From the NCBI GenBank assembly GCA_964487255.1, contig CAZAQV010000032.1, forward strand, positions 3,521 through 67,520: 64,000 nucleotides of DNA, read 5' to 3'. The notes under the pieces are model-generated. The model had not been told where the DNA came from. It did no database searches and saw only the letters and a program-made list of their open reading frames with translations. Shown here in pieces: positions 1 through 8,277 of this stretch. A program made the position numbers and the translations under genes. Position 1 is the stretch's first letter; every line of letters begins with the position of its first letter. This DNA is from CAZAQV01 sp964487255. Its GTDB lineage: Bacteria; Myxococcota_A; Polyangia; Polyangiales; CAZAQV01.

Positions 1-791
1 TCAAGTAGGTTGACGCCGCTGTCAAAGCGGGCTGCTGCGGTCACCGTGCTCTCGTCATGGACGATCGAAATCTGAGCTCGCTCTTGCCCCATCAGCAGAA
101 GGAGCGTCTTGTCGTACCGACCATTTCGCGGCCTGGCATCGACGATCGCAAGTCGACCCTCGATACGGTATGCCTTGGCAAGCCTTCGCGTTTCATCCTC
201 GATCGCTCGCAGCTCGTCGGCTGCGTGCTCGATCGACTCGAAAGCCGCTTTGTCTTTGAGACGCCCGACCAAAAAGCGGACGATTGTGCCTCGCAATCCA
301 TTGTCGTTGGGTCGCGCACGCAAGGCGCGGTCGAGGGTAGCCGCCAGCTTCGAAGGCGTACCCAGCCGAGTGTCGATCGCGTGCGCGTCGTCGTCGGCGC
401 CCGCGTAGGGCTCCACGCCACCGAGAATCCATTTCGCAGCCGAGCAAAGTCCATCAAAATCGGTGTGACAGACGATCGTGTCGATCGCACCAGCGGCAGC
501 GACTCGCTCGGGCGTGACCATTTCCGGACATGCCCCATGTTCGGCTTTCGTGCGCAATATGAAACGCGGGTCGTCATCGAAGTCACGGTGGCGATCGTGG
601 TCGTGGTGATCGATCCAACATGCGAGACGCGAGCCCAGTCCGTCGATGAAAGGCTGGGTGACGGTCTCGAAACTCGCACCACCCGCTTTGGCAGCAAATG
701 CAATATCCAACACCACGACACGGCCACGCAGATTCTTAGCCTTGGGCAACTTGCGTGGCGTACCAAACGCCAGCTCTGGGTAGCCCTCCAT
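1..791 (-). CDS. DHH-superfamily phosphoesterase (C-terminus beyond left edge)
   Basis: My own translation of the minus strand from the ATG at 791 stays open to the left edge (about 263 codons), so the C-terminal part is missing. The product has the DHH signature IDHHDHD near residue 80 and a second acidic motif, HTDFDG, near residue 130. Both are typical of the metal-dependent DHH phosphoesterase superfamily (RecJ, NrnA, pyrophosphatase-like). The substrate cannot be told from this fragment. The start lies about 30 bp after the stop of the upstream PI-PLC-like lipoprotein gene, so the two may be co-transcribed. No good Shine-Dalgarno is seen and the exact start is uncertain. Long open frames on both strands over this stretch are shadows of this frame. 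Confidence 0.75.
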   Translation of the reverse strand, partial: MEGYPELAFGTPRKLPKAKNLRGRVVVLDIAFAAKAGGASFETVTQPFIDGLGSRLACWIDHHDHDRHRDFDDDPRFILRTKAEHGACPEMVTPERVAAAGAIDTIVCHTDFDGLCSAAKWILGGVEPYAGADDDAHAIDTRLGTPSKLAATLDRALRARPNDNGLRGTIVRFLVGRLKDKAAFESIEHAADELRAIEDETRRLAKAYRIEGRLAIVDARPRNGRYDKTLLLLMGQERAQISIVHDESTVTAAARFDSGVNLL

Positions 792-823
792 CGCGCCATG
801 ATAGGAGCGATGGCGAAAGTTCG

Positions 824-2344
824 CTACTTCGGCGTCGAGGGCGCTTCAGGAAGCTCTAAGAAGGGGGTTAAAACTTCAAGAAACGGCTGTGTTGATACCA
901 AGATGGTGGGAAGCTGCTCGAGCGACATCACCTCCTCGGTGTAGCGAGCCCGCACGATTAGACCTTGTGCGATCCAGCTCTTCATTTCCGTTGGATCTTC
1001 GCTGAAACGAAACCATCGCTGGAGCGTTGCATGCTCCCCTTTCGCGTACTCCGTAAAGGCGAGCTGCTCTGGCGCGACCGGCCGACGACGAGACTCGGTT
1101 TCGTATCGCAACACGCCACTCTCGTCGACGAACACATGAAGGCGCTTTGCGTCCTCCGCATCGATGGTCGTGTCATCCCATGCGACGTCCGCGGAGGCCT
1201 CTGATTTGAGTACCGATATCGTGCCGTTGGAGCGGTTGACCCGAATGTTGAACTTCGTCGCGTTCTGCGTTCCCGGATCGATGAGCACCTCAATGTTTGA
1301 AGTTGCTGTATCTGTGAAGCGTACGAATGCACGTGACCCGGTTTGCAAGACGCGCGGATCGCGGAAAAACACACCGCCCGTCGGCAAGCGCTCACCAACG
1401 ACAAGTTCGACGCTCCGAACTTGTTGCGTGGGCGGCGAACTGCCCACGATGACAAAGAGACCTTCGTCGTTGACAGCAATGGATGGGTCCGTCAGCCACT
1501 CTGAAATTACGCCGCTTCGTGTCCAGCGCACGCCCATCCCATCGCGATGGCCGAGCCAATAACGAAGTTTGAAGTCTTTGGTTTCGTGCACCATCATCAT
1601 CTCGCCGGATGGGTCTCCGGCGATAGCCGGCGCGACACCTTGCACTTCTCGATAGCTGATGCGTGTACCCTCGTGGCCTCCCAGTACAACTAGGAATTTG
1701 CCGCGCAACTGGTCAACGTTGGGCCATTGTTCGTCCGACACTTCGTTCGGCTCGAAGAGTTTGTCACCAAGCTCGTGCGAAAGGATGTTGTTGAGCCGGT
1801 GTAGATCGCCCTCATCGTAGTTATCGTTGTCGGTTAGATCGTCGCGCAGCTCGATCCCCAGCGTGATCGGCGCATGCCCAGGATGTGCAACGGACCACGA
1901 AACGACTTGCTCAAGCCAGTCACCCAAGTTCTCCCGGCTGGGGTTATCCCCACGGGTGTTCAGCTGATCGCGCGGCTCTTCGAGTCCGAGTCCGTAGTCA
2001 CCGCGATTGCGAAAGTCGTTGTCATGGATGGGCAGGTGCAGGTAACGGAGGCCCGCATCAAGCTGCTCGGTAACCGAACCCAGCGCCTCGTCGAGAACCG
2101 TGGCCTCGCTACCGACAAAGGTCGCTTGAGGCCACGGACGCTCGTCGGAGCCAAACTGCACCATCGGCTCCGATGGCGTGGGAGCCACCGCATCCGACTG
2201 CGACGTGTTCGCGGCATCGGGCACATTGGGCGAGCCGGTGTCTTGCTCCGAGTCGGTGTGCTCTTCAGCGCCCGATCCCTGGGCGCAGCTGGCCAAGACC
2301 GACAGACACGAAAAGACGATCGGACGAACACACACGGAGCGCAT
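824..2344 (-). CDS. Lipoprotein with PI-PLC-like phosphodiesterase domain
   Basis: A 506-residue predicted lipoprotein. A short hydrophobic N-terminus ends in the lipobox LASC (Cys about residue 20), followed by an acidic low-complexity linker. The mid-region has features of the PI-PLC/glycerophosphodiesterase TIM barrel: a helix with LDEALGSVTEQLDAGLRYLHL then a His-Asp pair (PIHDND), and a core strand GKFLVVLGGHEGTR. This resembles the bacterial Ca2+-dependent phosphoinositide phospholipase C-like family. The C-terminal 200 residues look like a beta-rich lectin or ligand-binding module. It probably acts at the outer membrane or cell surface on phospholipid head groups. The family call rests on motif layout only, and the substrate is unknown. 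Confidence 0.6.
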   Translation of the reverse strand: MRSVCVRPIVFSCLSVLASCAQGSGAEEHTDSEQDTGSPNVPDAANTSQSDAVAPTPSEPMVQFGSDERPWPQATFVGSEATVLDEALGSVTEQLDAGLRYLHLPIHDNDFRNRGDYGLGLEEPRDQLNTRGDNPSRENLGDWLEQVVSWSVAHPGHAPITLGIELRDDLTDNDNYDEGDLHRLNNILSHELGDKLFEPNEVSDEQWPNVDQLRGKFLVVLGGHEGTRISYREVQGVAPAIAGDPSGEMMMVHETKDFKLRYWLGHRDGMGVRWTRSGVISEWLTDPSIAVNDEGLFVIVGSSPPTQQVRSVELVVGERLPTGGVFFRDPRVLQTGSRAFVRFTDTATSNIEVLIDPGTQNATKFNIRVNRSNGTISVLKSEASADVAWDDTTIDAEDAKRLHVFVDESGVLRYETESRRRPVAPEQLAFTEYAKGEHATLQRWFRFSEDPTEMKSWIAQGLIVRARYTEEVMSLEQLPTILVSTQPFLEVLTPFLELPEAPSTPK

Positions 2345-2382
2345 AGCCCGAATAACAGCACAGTACGTGCCAAAACTATTTC

Positions 2383-2397
2383 ATGAAATCATTTCAT
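2383..2397. promoter_or_regulatory. Overlapping AT-rich palindromes upstream of the PI-PLC-like gene
   Basis: ATGAAAT-C-ATTTCAT is a perfect 7-bp inverted repeat, and it overlaps a second perfect palindrome, ATTTCATGAAAT, just to its left. The pair sits about 40 bp upstream of the lipoprotein start at 2344, in the only AT-rich patch of this high-GC intergenic region. Position and symmetry suggest an operator for a dimeric regulator. No regulator gene is adjacent, so this is inference only. Confidence 0.35.
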
Positions 2398-2562
2398 TAA
2401 TCTTGGACTTGCGCCCTACGATCGGCTACTGCAGTCACCACTGGAGAACGAGATATGCGCAGCGCCGCGGAAATAACTTCTCGGGGCCTGGTGTTGCACC
2501 ACCAGAACCGAGAGGGCCGGGCGACAGGCATCCGCATCGTCGTTCCCCCGAAATCCCGAACC

Positions 2563-3189
2563 ATGATGCCTTTCGCCCCGCTCTCCCCGTTCGCTCACAC
2601 TGCCACCGCCCACGCACTAGCCAAAACTCGGCGGAGAGACTACGTTCTTCGCGTGCGTCGCTCGCACATTGCTGTTGTTCATTTGGCTGCCTTCGCGGCG
2701 TGCTGCGCTTTGCTCCCCTGTGTTGTCGTCGCTCAGAGTTCGGCATGCTCCGAGGGACAAAGCGTTCTATGGAGCCAGGTTCCCGAGCAAAACTGGCCCG
2801 CCACGCAATCGCTGCTCGAAGAAATCCAGTCGGTCGACAGTGCCAGCTCCAAGAGCGCAGAGCTCGAAGAGCCCTTAACACTTGAACTTCCACTGAGTGT
2901 CGATCCGCTCGCTGAGCGCTTACTCGATACCCTCAAGGCGAACGACGGACCTGCTGCCGCACCGGAGAAACCGGGCATCTGTTTCACAGAGCTCGATCCG
3001 AGCTGCGTCCAGGATCCGGGTTCCTCCTCAACCACCAGCGTTCAGCATGTCGAGCGTTGTGGCTCCCTCGACGACGACATCCTGGTCGAGTCGCAGCCGC
3101 GGACCGCTTCACTCGTGTATCCCCCCGCAAACCGAACTGTCGGGCCCAACGGCGTTCGCTCGAAGCTCGAGCGGCCACCCGCAGGCTAA
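2563..3189 (+). CDS. Hypothetical secreted protein
   Basis: The frame is open from 2455, but the first 36 codons look unlike a signal sequence. The ATG-ATG pair at 2563 gives a product of about 208 residues with an N-terminal Arg-rich stretch and then a hydrophobic segment (LAAFAACCALLPCVVVAQ) that could be a signal peptide or membrane anchor. The remainder is acidic and Ser/Glu/Pro-rich, with three Cys in its second half (residues about 142-168 from this start). I do not recognise a family. Base composition and length favour a real gene, but the start and even the strand are not certain. It ends 184 bp before the triple-DsbA gene. Confidence 0.4.
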   Translation: MMPFAPLSPFAHTATAHALAKTRRRDYVLRVRRSHIAVVHLAAFAACCALLPCVVVAQSSACSEGQSVLWSQVPEQNWPATQSLLEEIQSVDSASSKSAELEEPLTLELPLSVDPLAERLLDTLKANDGPAAAPEKPGICFTELDPSCVQDPGSSSTTSVQHVERCGSLDDDILVESQPRTASLVYPPANRTVGPNGVRSKLERPPAG

Positions 3190-3373
3190 GTCAAGCGTCA
3201 GAAAACTTCGATCGAGCGACGTTGTCGAGACGTCGCCCTTCGCGTGTGCGCGGCTTCGCACCGAACCACCGTGCTGACCCTATTTCGGGCACAGCATCGG
3301 TGGAGAGCCATCCACCCCTAACCAAACAACAACTTTCGCACGCCGCTTTTGCCGACGTGTAAGGAGAAATATT

Positions 3374-5383
3374 ATGAGTAAAGGAACAGCTATTATTTCC
3401 ATCATGATCGCCTTCATTGGCGGTGCCGTGTTGGGACACATCATGGGCGGAAACGGAGGAAGCTCAAGCGAGGGCGACTCCTTGGCCGCACTGGATTCAC
3501 AAGCCGCGGACGTCGATGGCGTAGGTGCCATCATCGGTGAAGTCGAGCGCGTTAAGGTCCCCGTCACCGAGGACCAACCCATCAAGGGAGCGAACGACGC
3601 ACTCGTAACCATCGTTGAGATCAGCGACTTCGAGTGCCCATTCTGCTCACGGGTCAACCCGACCATCAAGCAGATCATGGACACCTACGGAGACAAGGTC
3701 CGTGTCGTTTGGCGCAACAACCCACTTCCCTTCCACAAGAACGCGCCACTCGCACACCAAGCGGCGATGGAGGCTTTCGACCAGAAAGGCAGCGAGGGTT
3801 TCTGGCAATACCACGACAAGCTCTTCGCCAATCAAAAGGCGCTCACGCGAGAGAATCTTGAAAAGTGGGCTCAGGAGATCGGCCTCAACGCGGCCGAGTT
3901 TAAACAAGCGCTCGACTCGGGAGAACACAAGTCCAAGATTGATGCAGACCAAGCCCTTGCCTCCAAGATCGGCGCTCGAGGAACACCACACTTTGTCATC
4001 AACGGACGCAAACTCTCTGGCGCGCAGCCTTTCGATAAGTTCAAGACTGTCATCGACGAGGAGGTTGCAAGCGCTGAGAAGCTTCTAGCCAAGGGCGCAA
4101 CCCGCGCCCAGCTGTACGCGACCTTCCAGAAGAACGCCAAAGACGCACCTGCACCCGAAGAACCTGCTGCCGGTGCACGCCCGCAACCCGACCCCAAGGC
4201 CGTCTACAATGTGCCCGTTACGAGTGACCTTCCCAGCAAGGGATCGAAGGACGCACTCATCACCATCGTCGAAGTCTCCGACTTCGAGTGTCCTTTCTGC
4301 TCGCGCGTCAACCCGACCATCAAGCAAATCATGGACACCTACGGAAAAGACGTACGCGTCGTCTGGTACAACAACCCCCTTCCTTTCCACAAGAACGCAC
4401 CACTCGCTCACCAAGCCGCACTCGAAGTGCACGCGCAAAAGGGCGACGCCGCGTTCTGGAAGTACCACGACAAGCTTTTTGAGAACCAGAAAGCGCTTAC
4501 GCGCGAAAACCTCGAGAAGTGGGCACAGGAGCTCGGTGTGAACTTGCCGAAATTCAAGGCTGCACTCGACACGCAAAAACATAAGGCAACGATCGATAAG
4601 CAGCAGCAGCTCGCGGCTTCGCGCGGTGCGCGCGGAACACCCGCTTTCTTCATCAATGGTCGCTTCCTGTCGGGCGCGCAGCCCTTCCCGGCGTTCAAGG
4701 CGATCATCGACGAGGAAATGACGAAGGCGAAGAAGATGGTCGCGGACGGCACGCCGCGTGGCCAAGTGTACGCAAAGATCGTCGCAGACGGTGCAACTTC
4801 ACCGAAGATGCTACCCGGTGCGGCGCCCGCAGAGGCCCCCAAACCACAGTTTTATGAGATCCCCGTTCCCAAGGACGCTCCGTCCAAGGGTGCGCGGAAC
4901 GCGAAGGTGGTCATTCAGGAGTTTAGCGACTTCGAGTGCCCGTTCTGTTCGCGCGTTAACCCGACCATGAAGCAAGTCATGGACGAGTACGGCGACAAAG
5001 TCAAAATCGTTTGGCGCAACTACCCACTCCCTTTCCACAAGAGCGCTCCGCTCGCCCACCAAGCCGCTTGGGAAATCTACAAGCAAAAGGGTGATGCCGC
5101 GTTCTGGAAGTACCATGACCTTCTGTTCGCAAACCAAAAAGGGCTTACGCGGGAGAACCTCGAGAAGTGGGCCGAGCAGATCGGTGGCGTGAACATGGGT
5201 GCATTCAAGTCTGCGCTCGACACGCAAAAGCACAAAAAGCGCATGGATGAAGACATGGCGGCTGTCACCAAAGCAGGCGCTCGCATCGGTACGCCAAGCT
5301 TCTTCGTAAACGGCAAGCTGGTTCAGGGTGCGCAGCCCTTCCCGGCGTTCAAGGCCGCCATCGACGAGGCCCTCGCCAAGTAG
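3374..5383 (+). CDS. Membrane-anchored protein with three tandem DsbA-like thioredoxin domains
   Basis: A 669-residue protein with one N-terminal membrane segment (IISIMIAFIGGAVLGHIMGG) and three consecutive copies of a DsbA/Thioredoxin_4 domain of about 215 residues. Each copy has the same active site, FECPFC, with Cys pairs at 88/91, 306/309 and 522/525. Each also has a downstream Gly-Thr-Pro cis-proline loop (GTPHFVING, GTPAFFING, GTPSFFVNG). Linkers are Ala/Pro-rich. It should work in the periplasm in thiol-disulfide exchange. DsbA-like proteins normally have one such domain, so three nearly identical copies imply internal duplication. The start follows a clear AAGGAG Shine-Dalgarno. No dsbB or dsbD is adjacent. 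Confidence 0.85.
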   Translation: MSKGTAIISIMIAFIGGAVLGHIMGGNGGSSSEGDSLAALDSQAADVDGVGAIIGEVERVKVPVTEDQPIKGANDALVTIVEISDFECPFCSRVNPTIKQIMDTYGDKVRVVWRNNPLPFHKNAPLAHQAAMEAFDQKGSEGFWQYHDKLFANQKALTRENLEKWAQEIGLNAAEFKQALDSGEHKSKIDADQALASKIGARGTPHFVINGRKLSGAQPFDKFKTVIDEEVASAEKLLAKGATRAQLYATFQKNAKDAPAPEEPAAGARPQPDPKAVYNVPVTSDLPSKGSKDALITIVEVSDFECPFCSRVNPTIKQIMDTYGKDVRVVWYNNPLPFHKNAPLAHQAALEVHAQKGDAAFWKYHDKLFENQKALTRENLEKWAQELGVNLPKFKAALDTQKHKATIDKQQQLAASRGARGTPAFFINGRFLSGAQPFPAFKAIIDEEMTKAKKMVADGTPRGQVYAKIVADGATSPKMLPGAAPAEAPKPQFYEIPVPKDAPSKGARNAKVVIQEFSDFECPFCSRVNPTMKQVMDEYGDKVKIVWRNYPLPFHKSAPLAHQAAWEIYKQKGDAAFWKYHDLLFANQKGLTRENLEKWAEQIGGVNMGAFKSALDTQKHKKRMDEDMAAVTKAGARIGTPSFFVNGKLVQGAQPFPAFKAAIDEALAK

Positions 5384-5403
5384 GCAAGTCACTCGTGAGA
5401 GAA

Positions 5404-5440
5404 GGCCGGGTCTCGATTGAGGCCTGGCCCTTTTTCTTTT
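5404..5440 (+). terminator. Rho-independent terminator after the triple-DsbA gene
   Basis: An 11-bp stem (GGCCGGGTCTC pairing with GAGGCCTGGCC, two G-T wobbles) with the loop GATT is followed by CTTTTTCTTTT. The T-tract overlaps the stop codon of the convergent pit gene, so the site separates the two converging transcripts. Confidence 0.8.
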
Positions 5441-6686
5441 AAAAGAGCAGTCGCGCGAAGAAGAAGATGATGGCCGTAAGGACTGCCGTAAACGGAACCG
5501 TAATCAACCAACTTGCCACGATCCCTTTGATGACCTTCTTGTTGATCGAGCCCATCGAGCGCGCGAAACCGACGCCGATCACGGCGCCGATGAGCGTGTG
5601 TGTCGTACTGACAGGAAGGCCGAGCTTACTCGCAGCCACGATGGTCACCGCTGCGGCAAACTCCGCAGTAAACCCACGTGACGGGGTGAGCTCTGTGATC
5701 TCCGTTCCCACTGTCCCAATCACTTTGTAACCGTAGGTAGCGAGTCCAACAACGATGCCAACACCACCTACCAGCATGATCCAGATCGGAACCTGAACCG
5801 CTCCCTCAACCTTTCCGCGCAAAGCGCCAAACACCCCCGCCAAGGGGCCGATAGCGTTGGCAACGTCATTGCTTCCGTGCGCAAACGCTACGAAACATGC
5901 CGTCATGATCTGAAGCGCCATGAAGATCTTCTCGACGCGAAAGAGCGCGTCACCGTAGCGCAGATCCGCCCCGTCGCTTGCAAGCGCACCGAAGGCCGGG
6001 AACGCGAGCATAGTCGAAAGCAACCCAACCGCGCCAGCGCCCATGAGCGATGCCTCGAAGCCGAAGTTGAGATTGAGTGGCTTGAGTCCTTTGAACAGCA
6101 TGGCCAACGTCAACACAAAAAAGATCGGAAACACCATGACAGGACCAAAATAACGAAGCGCTCGAACCGGGTGACTATTTTCGAGCACGTGGCGCCGCAA
6201 GATGCGGTAGAGACCGAAAGCGATGATGCCTCCAAGACAGGGCGAAACGACCCAACTGGCAGCGATAAACCCCAACTTCCCCCAGTCGATGGCGTCCAAG
6301 CCGCCGCCTACCAGACCGAAGCCGACAACCGCACCCACGATGCTGTGGGTCGTCGACACTGGCCAGCCGCGTGAACTTGCGAGGTTGAGCCAGAGCGCCG
6401 CCGCGAGCAGGCAGCATGTCATTCCAACCGCGAAAAGAAGCGCATCTCCGCCAATTGCATCGATATCGACGATGCCCTTTTTAATGGTTTCTGTGACACT
6501 GCCACCGACGAGCATCGCACCGCCGAACTCGAAAATTGCTGCAACGAGAATCGCGCCCCGTAGCGTGAGTGCGCCCGAACCCACCGAGGTCCCCATGGCG
6601 TTGGCCACGTCATTCGCGCCGATATTCCAGGCCATGTAGAAGCCGACGACGGCAGCCAGGCCCAAGATGATCGTTGTGGGATCCAC
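5439..6686 (-). CDS. pit: PiT-family inorganic phosphate transporter
   Basis: A 415-residue polytopic membrane protein with the duplicated PiT signature: NIGANDVANAMGTSVGSGAL near the N-terminus and HGSNDVANAIGPLAGVFGAL in the second half. Each half also carries a PVSTTH motif followed by the G-A-V/I stretch. The family carries out metal-phosphate or cation-coupled uptake of phosphate across the inner membrane. It lies 6 bp downstream of the DUF47/PhoU-like gene on the same strand, the standard pit accessory arrangement, so the two form an operon. Confidence 0.92.
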   Translation of the reverse strand: MDPTTIILGLAAVVGFYMAWNIGANDVANAMGTSVGSGALTLRGAILVAAIFEFGGAMLVGGSVTETIKKGIVDIDAIGGDALLFAVGMTCCLLAAALWLNLASSRGWPVSTTHSIVGAVVGFGLVGGGLDAIDWGKLGFIAASWVVSPCLGGIIAFGLYRILRRHVLENSHPVRALRYFGPVMVFPIFFVLTLAMLFKGLKPLNLNFGFEASLMGAGAVGLLSTMLAFPAFGALASDGADLRYGDALFRVEKIFMALQIMTACFVAFAHGSNDVANAIGPLAGVFGALRGKVEGAVQVPIWIMLVGGVGIVVGLATYGYKVIGTVGTEITELTPSRGFTAEFAAAVTIVAASKLGLPVSTTHTLIGAVIGVGFARSMGSINKKVIKGIVASWLITVPFTAVLTAIIFFFARLLF

Positions 6687-6692
6687 GCTTGT

Positions 6693-7367
6693 TCAGCTCG
6701 CGATGAAGAGACGGAACGTGTCGCCCACGTTCTCCGCATGGTTCGCCATATCACCAAGTTCTTTGATGACTTTAAGCCACATAAACACCGCAACCGGAGA
6801 AAGCTCGTTCTCAAGTTCAAAGACAAGTCGTGCAACCTGGTCCTGCACTTTGTCCGCTTCGTGCTCTTTGTGCGCCAGCTGCTCAATCAGCGCCTCCGCC
6901 TGCTTTGCGGACTTTCCGCGGAAACCATTCGCCATCAACGTATCGAGCAAGGTGACCAGCTCTCCCGCCAAGGTCACCGACTCAAGTACACGCCGAAGCA
7001 TAAGCCGAAGTGGCTCCTGCATGCGCTCGGGCACCTCCATCTTACGTAGCGTAAGCAGTACGCCGATGTCCTCGGCAGAGTCGGCGATCGAATCGATTTG
7101 CCGCACGAGACGAAGCGCATCGCGTCGAGAGACCGGCAAGAAGAGTTTCGTCGGCATGCGCGAGCGAACAGCGTTCTTCATGTCGTCCGCACTGGCCTCC
7201 AGTTGCGAGACCGTGCGCGCTTGTGCTTTGACCGCCTCTTGGTTCTGCGCGATCAGAGCTTCCAACAGCGGCTCCACGGCTTCCGCACAGCGGACGACCG
7301 CTTTCATTTGGTCTTCGATGATACCCAGCGGGCTCTTCAAAAAGAGGCTACTCAAGGGAAAGCGCAT
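6693..7367 (-). CDS. DUF47/PhoU-like Pit accessory protein
   Basis: An all-helical protein of about 224 residues of the DUF47 (TIGR00153) family, which regulates Pit phosphate transporters. Family features are the helix around FLPVSRRDALRLVRQIDSIADSAEDIG, with acidic residues that bind metal in PhoU-like proteins, and the C-terminal LKVIKELGDMANHAENVGD. The frame runs 10 codons further upstream, but the ATG at 7367 (MRFPLSSLF) has AGGGAT upstream and fits the family length. It is followed after 6 bp by pit. A dispersed repeat lies just upstream at 7426-7477. Confidence 0.88.
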   Translation of the reverse strand: MRFPLSSLFLKSPLGIIEDQMKAVVRCAEAVEPLLEALIAQNQEAVKAQARTVSQLEASADDMKNAVRSRMPTKLFLPVSRRDALRLVRQIDSIADSAEDIGVLLTLRKMEVPERMQEPLRLMLRRVLESVTLAGELVTLLDTLMANGFRGKSAKQAEALIEQLAHKEHEADKVQDQVARLVFELENELSPVAVFMWLKVIKELGDMANHAENVGDTFRLFIAS

Positions 7368-7425
7368 GGCCCGATCCCTATCATGCGGGTGATGCACCCC
7401 AGCGTCCTGTCACATACTTGTCACA

Positions 7426-7477
7426 ATACTTATGGCTCAGAGCGTTCATCGCGTCCATACTTATGGCTCTTCGCTAG
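7426..7477 (+). repeat. Dispersed repeat related to the 87-bp array at 18.5 kb
   Basis: Two direct copies of ATACTTATGGCTC (7426-7438 and 7457-7469) flank AGCGTTCATCGCG. The second copy continues as ACTTATGGCTCTTCGCTAG, identical over 19 bases to 18473-18491. The CTCATCGC-like core also recurs in the 87-bp unit. It occupies the short gap between the DUF47 gene and the heme-oxygenase-fold gene. I see no coding content in it. Confidence 0.6.
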
Positions 7478-8223
7478 ATCGCGAGTTGGGGATCTCCAGA
7501 TGGATCGCGGGTCAGACCGACCGCCGCTGCCACATCGTCGCGGTAGCGCTGCCAAGCCGCGACGCAGTCCGCGAGGGCTTTGACGACAGGCTCGCGATCA
7601 GCTTCGGGAACGTGGTCGAGCATCACGCGCCAGGCCGCTCCGCGATGCTCACCCTCGACTTGCCGATGCGCCTTGGTGAGAGCCAGGTCTTCGAGCGCAA
7701 GACCGTAATGCTTGACCAGCGGGTGCTCCGAAAGCGGCGGCGCGGGACGTCGCGCTGCGCCTTTCTCGATCTCGCCGCGTTCGTGCGGGGTACCCTCGAT
7801 AAACAGTGTGCTGACGGCGGCGGCGATGGCCCAGCCGCGCCTCTCGGTCAGCTCGTCGATCAAGGCACGGTACGCACGAGCCCCCTCCAGCAACTCGATA
7901 CGCTCGAAACGCGAGACATCGAACCCAAGACCTGCCGGGTAACGAAGAAATAGCTCAGGATGCGGTTTGCCGGCCGAGAGCCCTCCGGTCTCCTCCTCGT
8001 ACAAGTTCTCGGCCAGCTCGCGTCGAACCTCTGCGACCGGACACTGCACGAAGGCACGACCGATCAGGACGGGAAAGTCGCGCACGTAGACCTCGTATTC
8101 CTGCTCAAAATGGATATGCAGCTTGTCCTTGGGAACGAGCCCACTCGTGAAAGCGGGCCAAGCCCAGTGCTGCTTCCGTTCCATCTGCACCAGCAGCGCC
8201 TCGCGAAACTCGTCGACGTTCAC
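7474..8223 (-). CDS. TenA/PqqC-like (heme-oxygenase fold) protein
   Basis: About 249 residues, all-helical, resembling the iron-containing redox enzyme/PqqC-TenA superfamily. Visible features are the N-terminal KQHWAWPAFTSG, the helix FEQEYEVYVRDFPVLIGRAF, the acidic cluster ENLYEEETGG typical of diiron heme-oxygenase-like oxidases, and a later EGEHRGAAW. The substrate is unknown, since the superfamily covers thiaminases, PqqC, fatty acid decarboxylases and CADD-like enzymes. The GTG at 8223 was preferred over a TTG at 8259, although neither has a strong Shine-Dalgarno. It is co-directional with and 55 bp downstream of the SctV/FlhA gene. Confidence 0.7.
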   Translation of the reverse strand: MNVDEFREALLVQMERKQHWAWPAFTSGLVPKDKLHIHFEQEYEVYVRDFPVLIGRAFVQCPVAEVRRELAENLYEEETGGLSAGKPHPELFLRYPAGLGFDVSRFERIELLEGARAYRALIDELTERRGWAIAAAVSTLFIEGTPHERGEIEKGAARRPAPPLSEHPLVKHYGLALEDLALTKAHRQVEGEHRGAAWRVMLDHVPEADREPVVKALADCVAAWQRYRDDVAAAVGLTRDPSGDPQLAI

Positions 8224-8277
8224 ACCGCCATCATAGAAAAGAAAGCTCGGCCGCCGCAAAATCGAGACAAGGCCAAG

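Noticed and set aside
57..944. Plus-strand 295-codon frame and a minus-strand 235-codon frame at the left end
   Set aside because: Both are shadows. Another minus frame from 791 gives a clear DHH phosphoesterase, while these have compositions rich in Arg/Ser/Thr and no family features.
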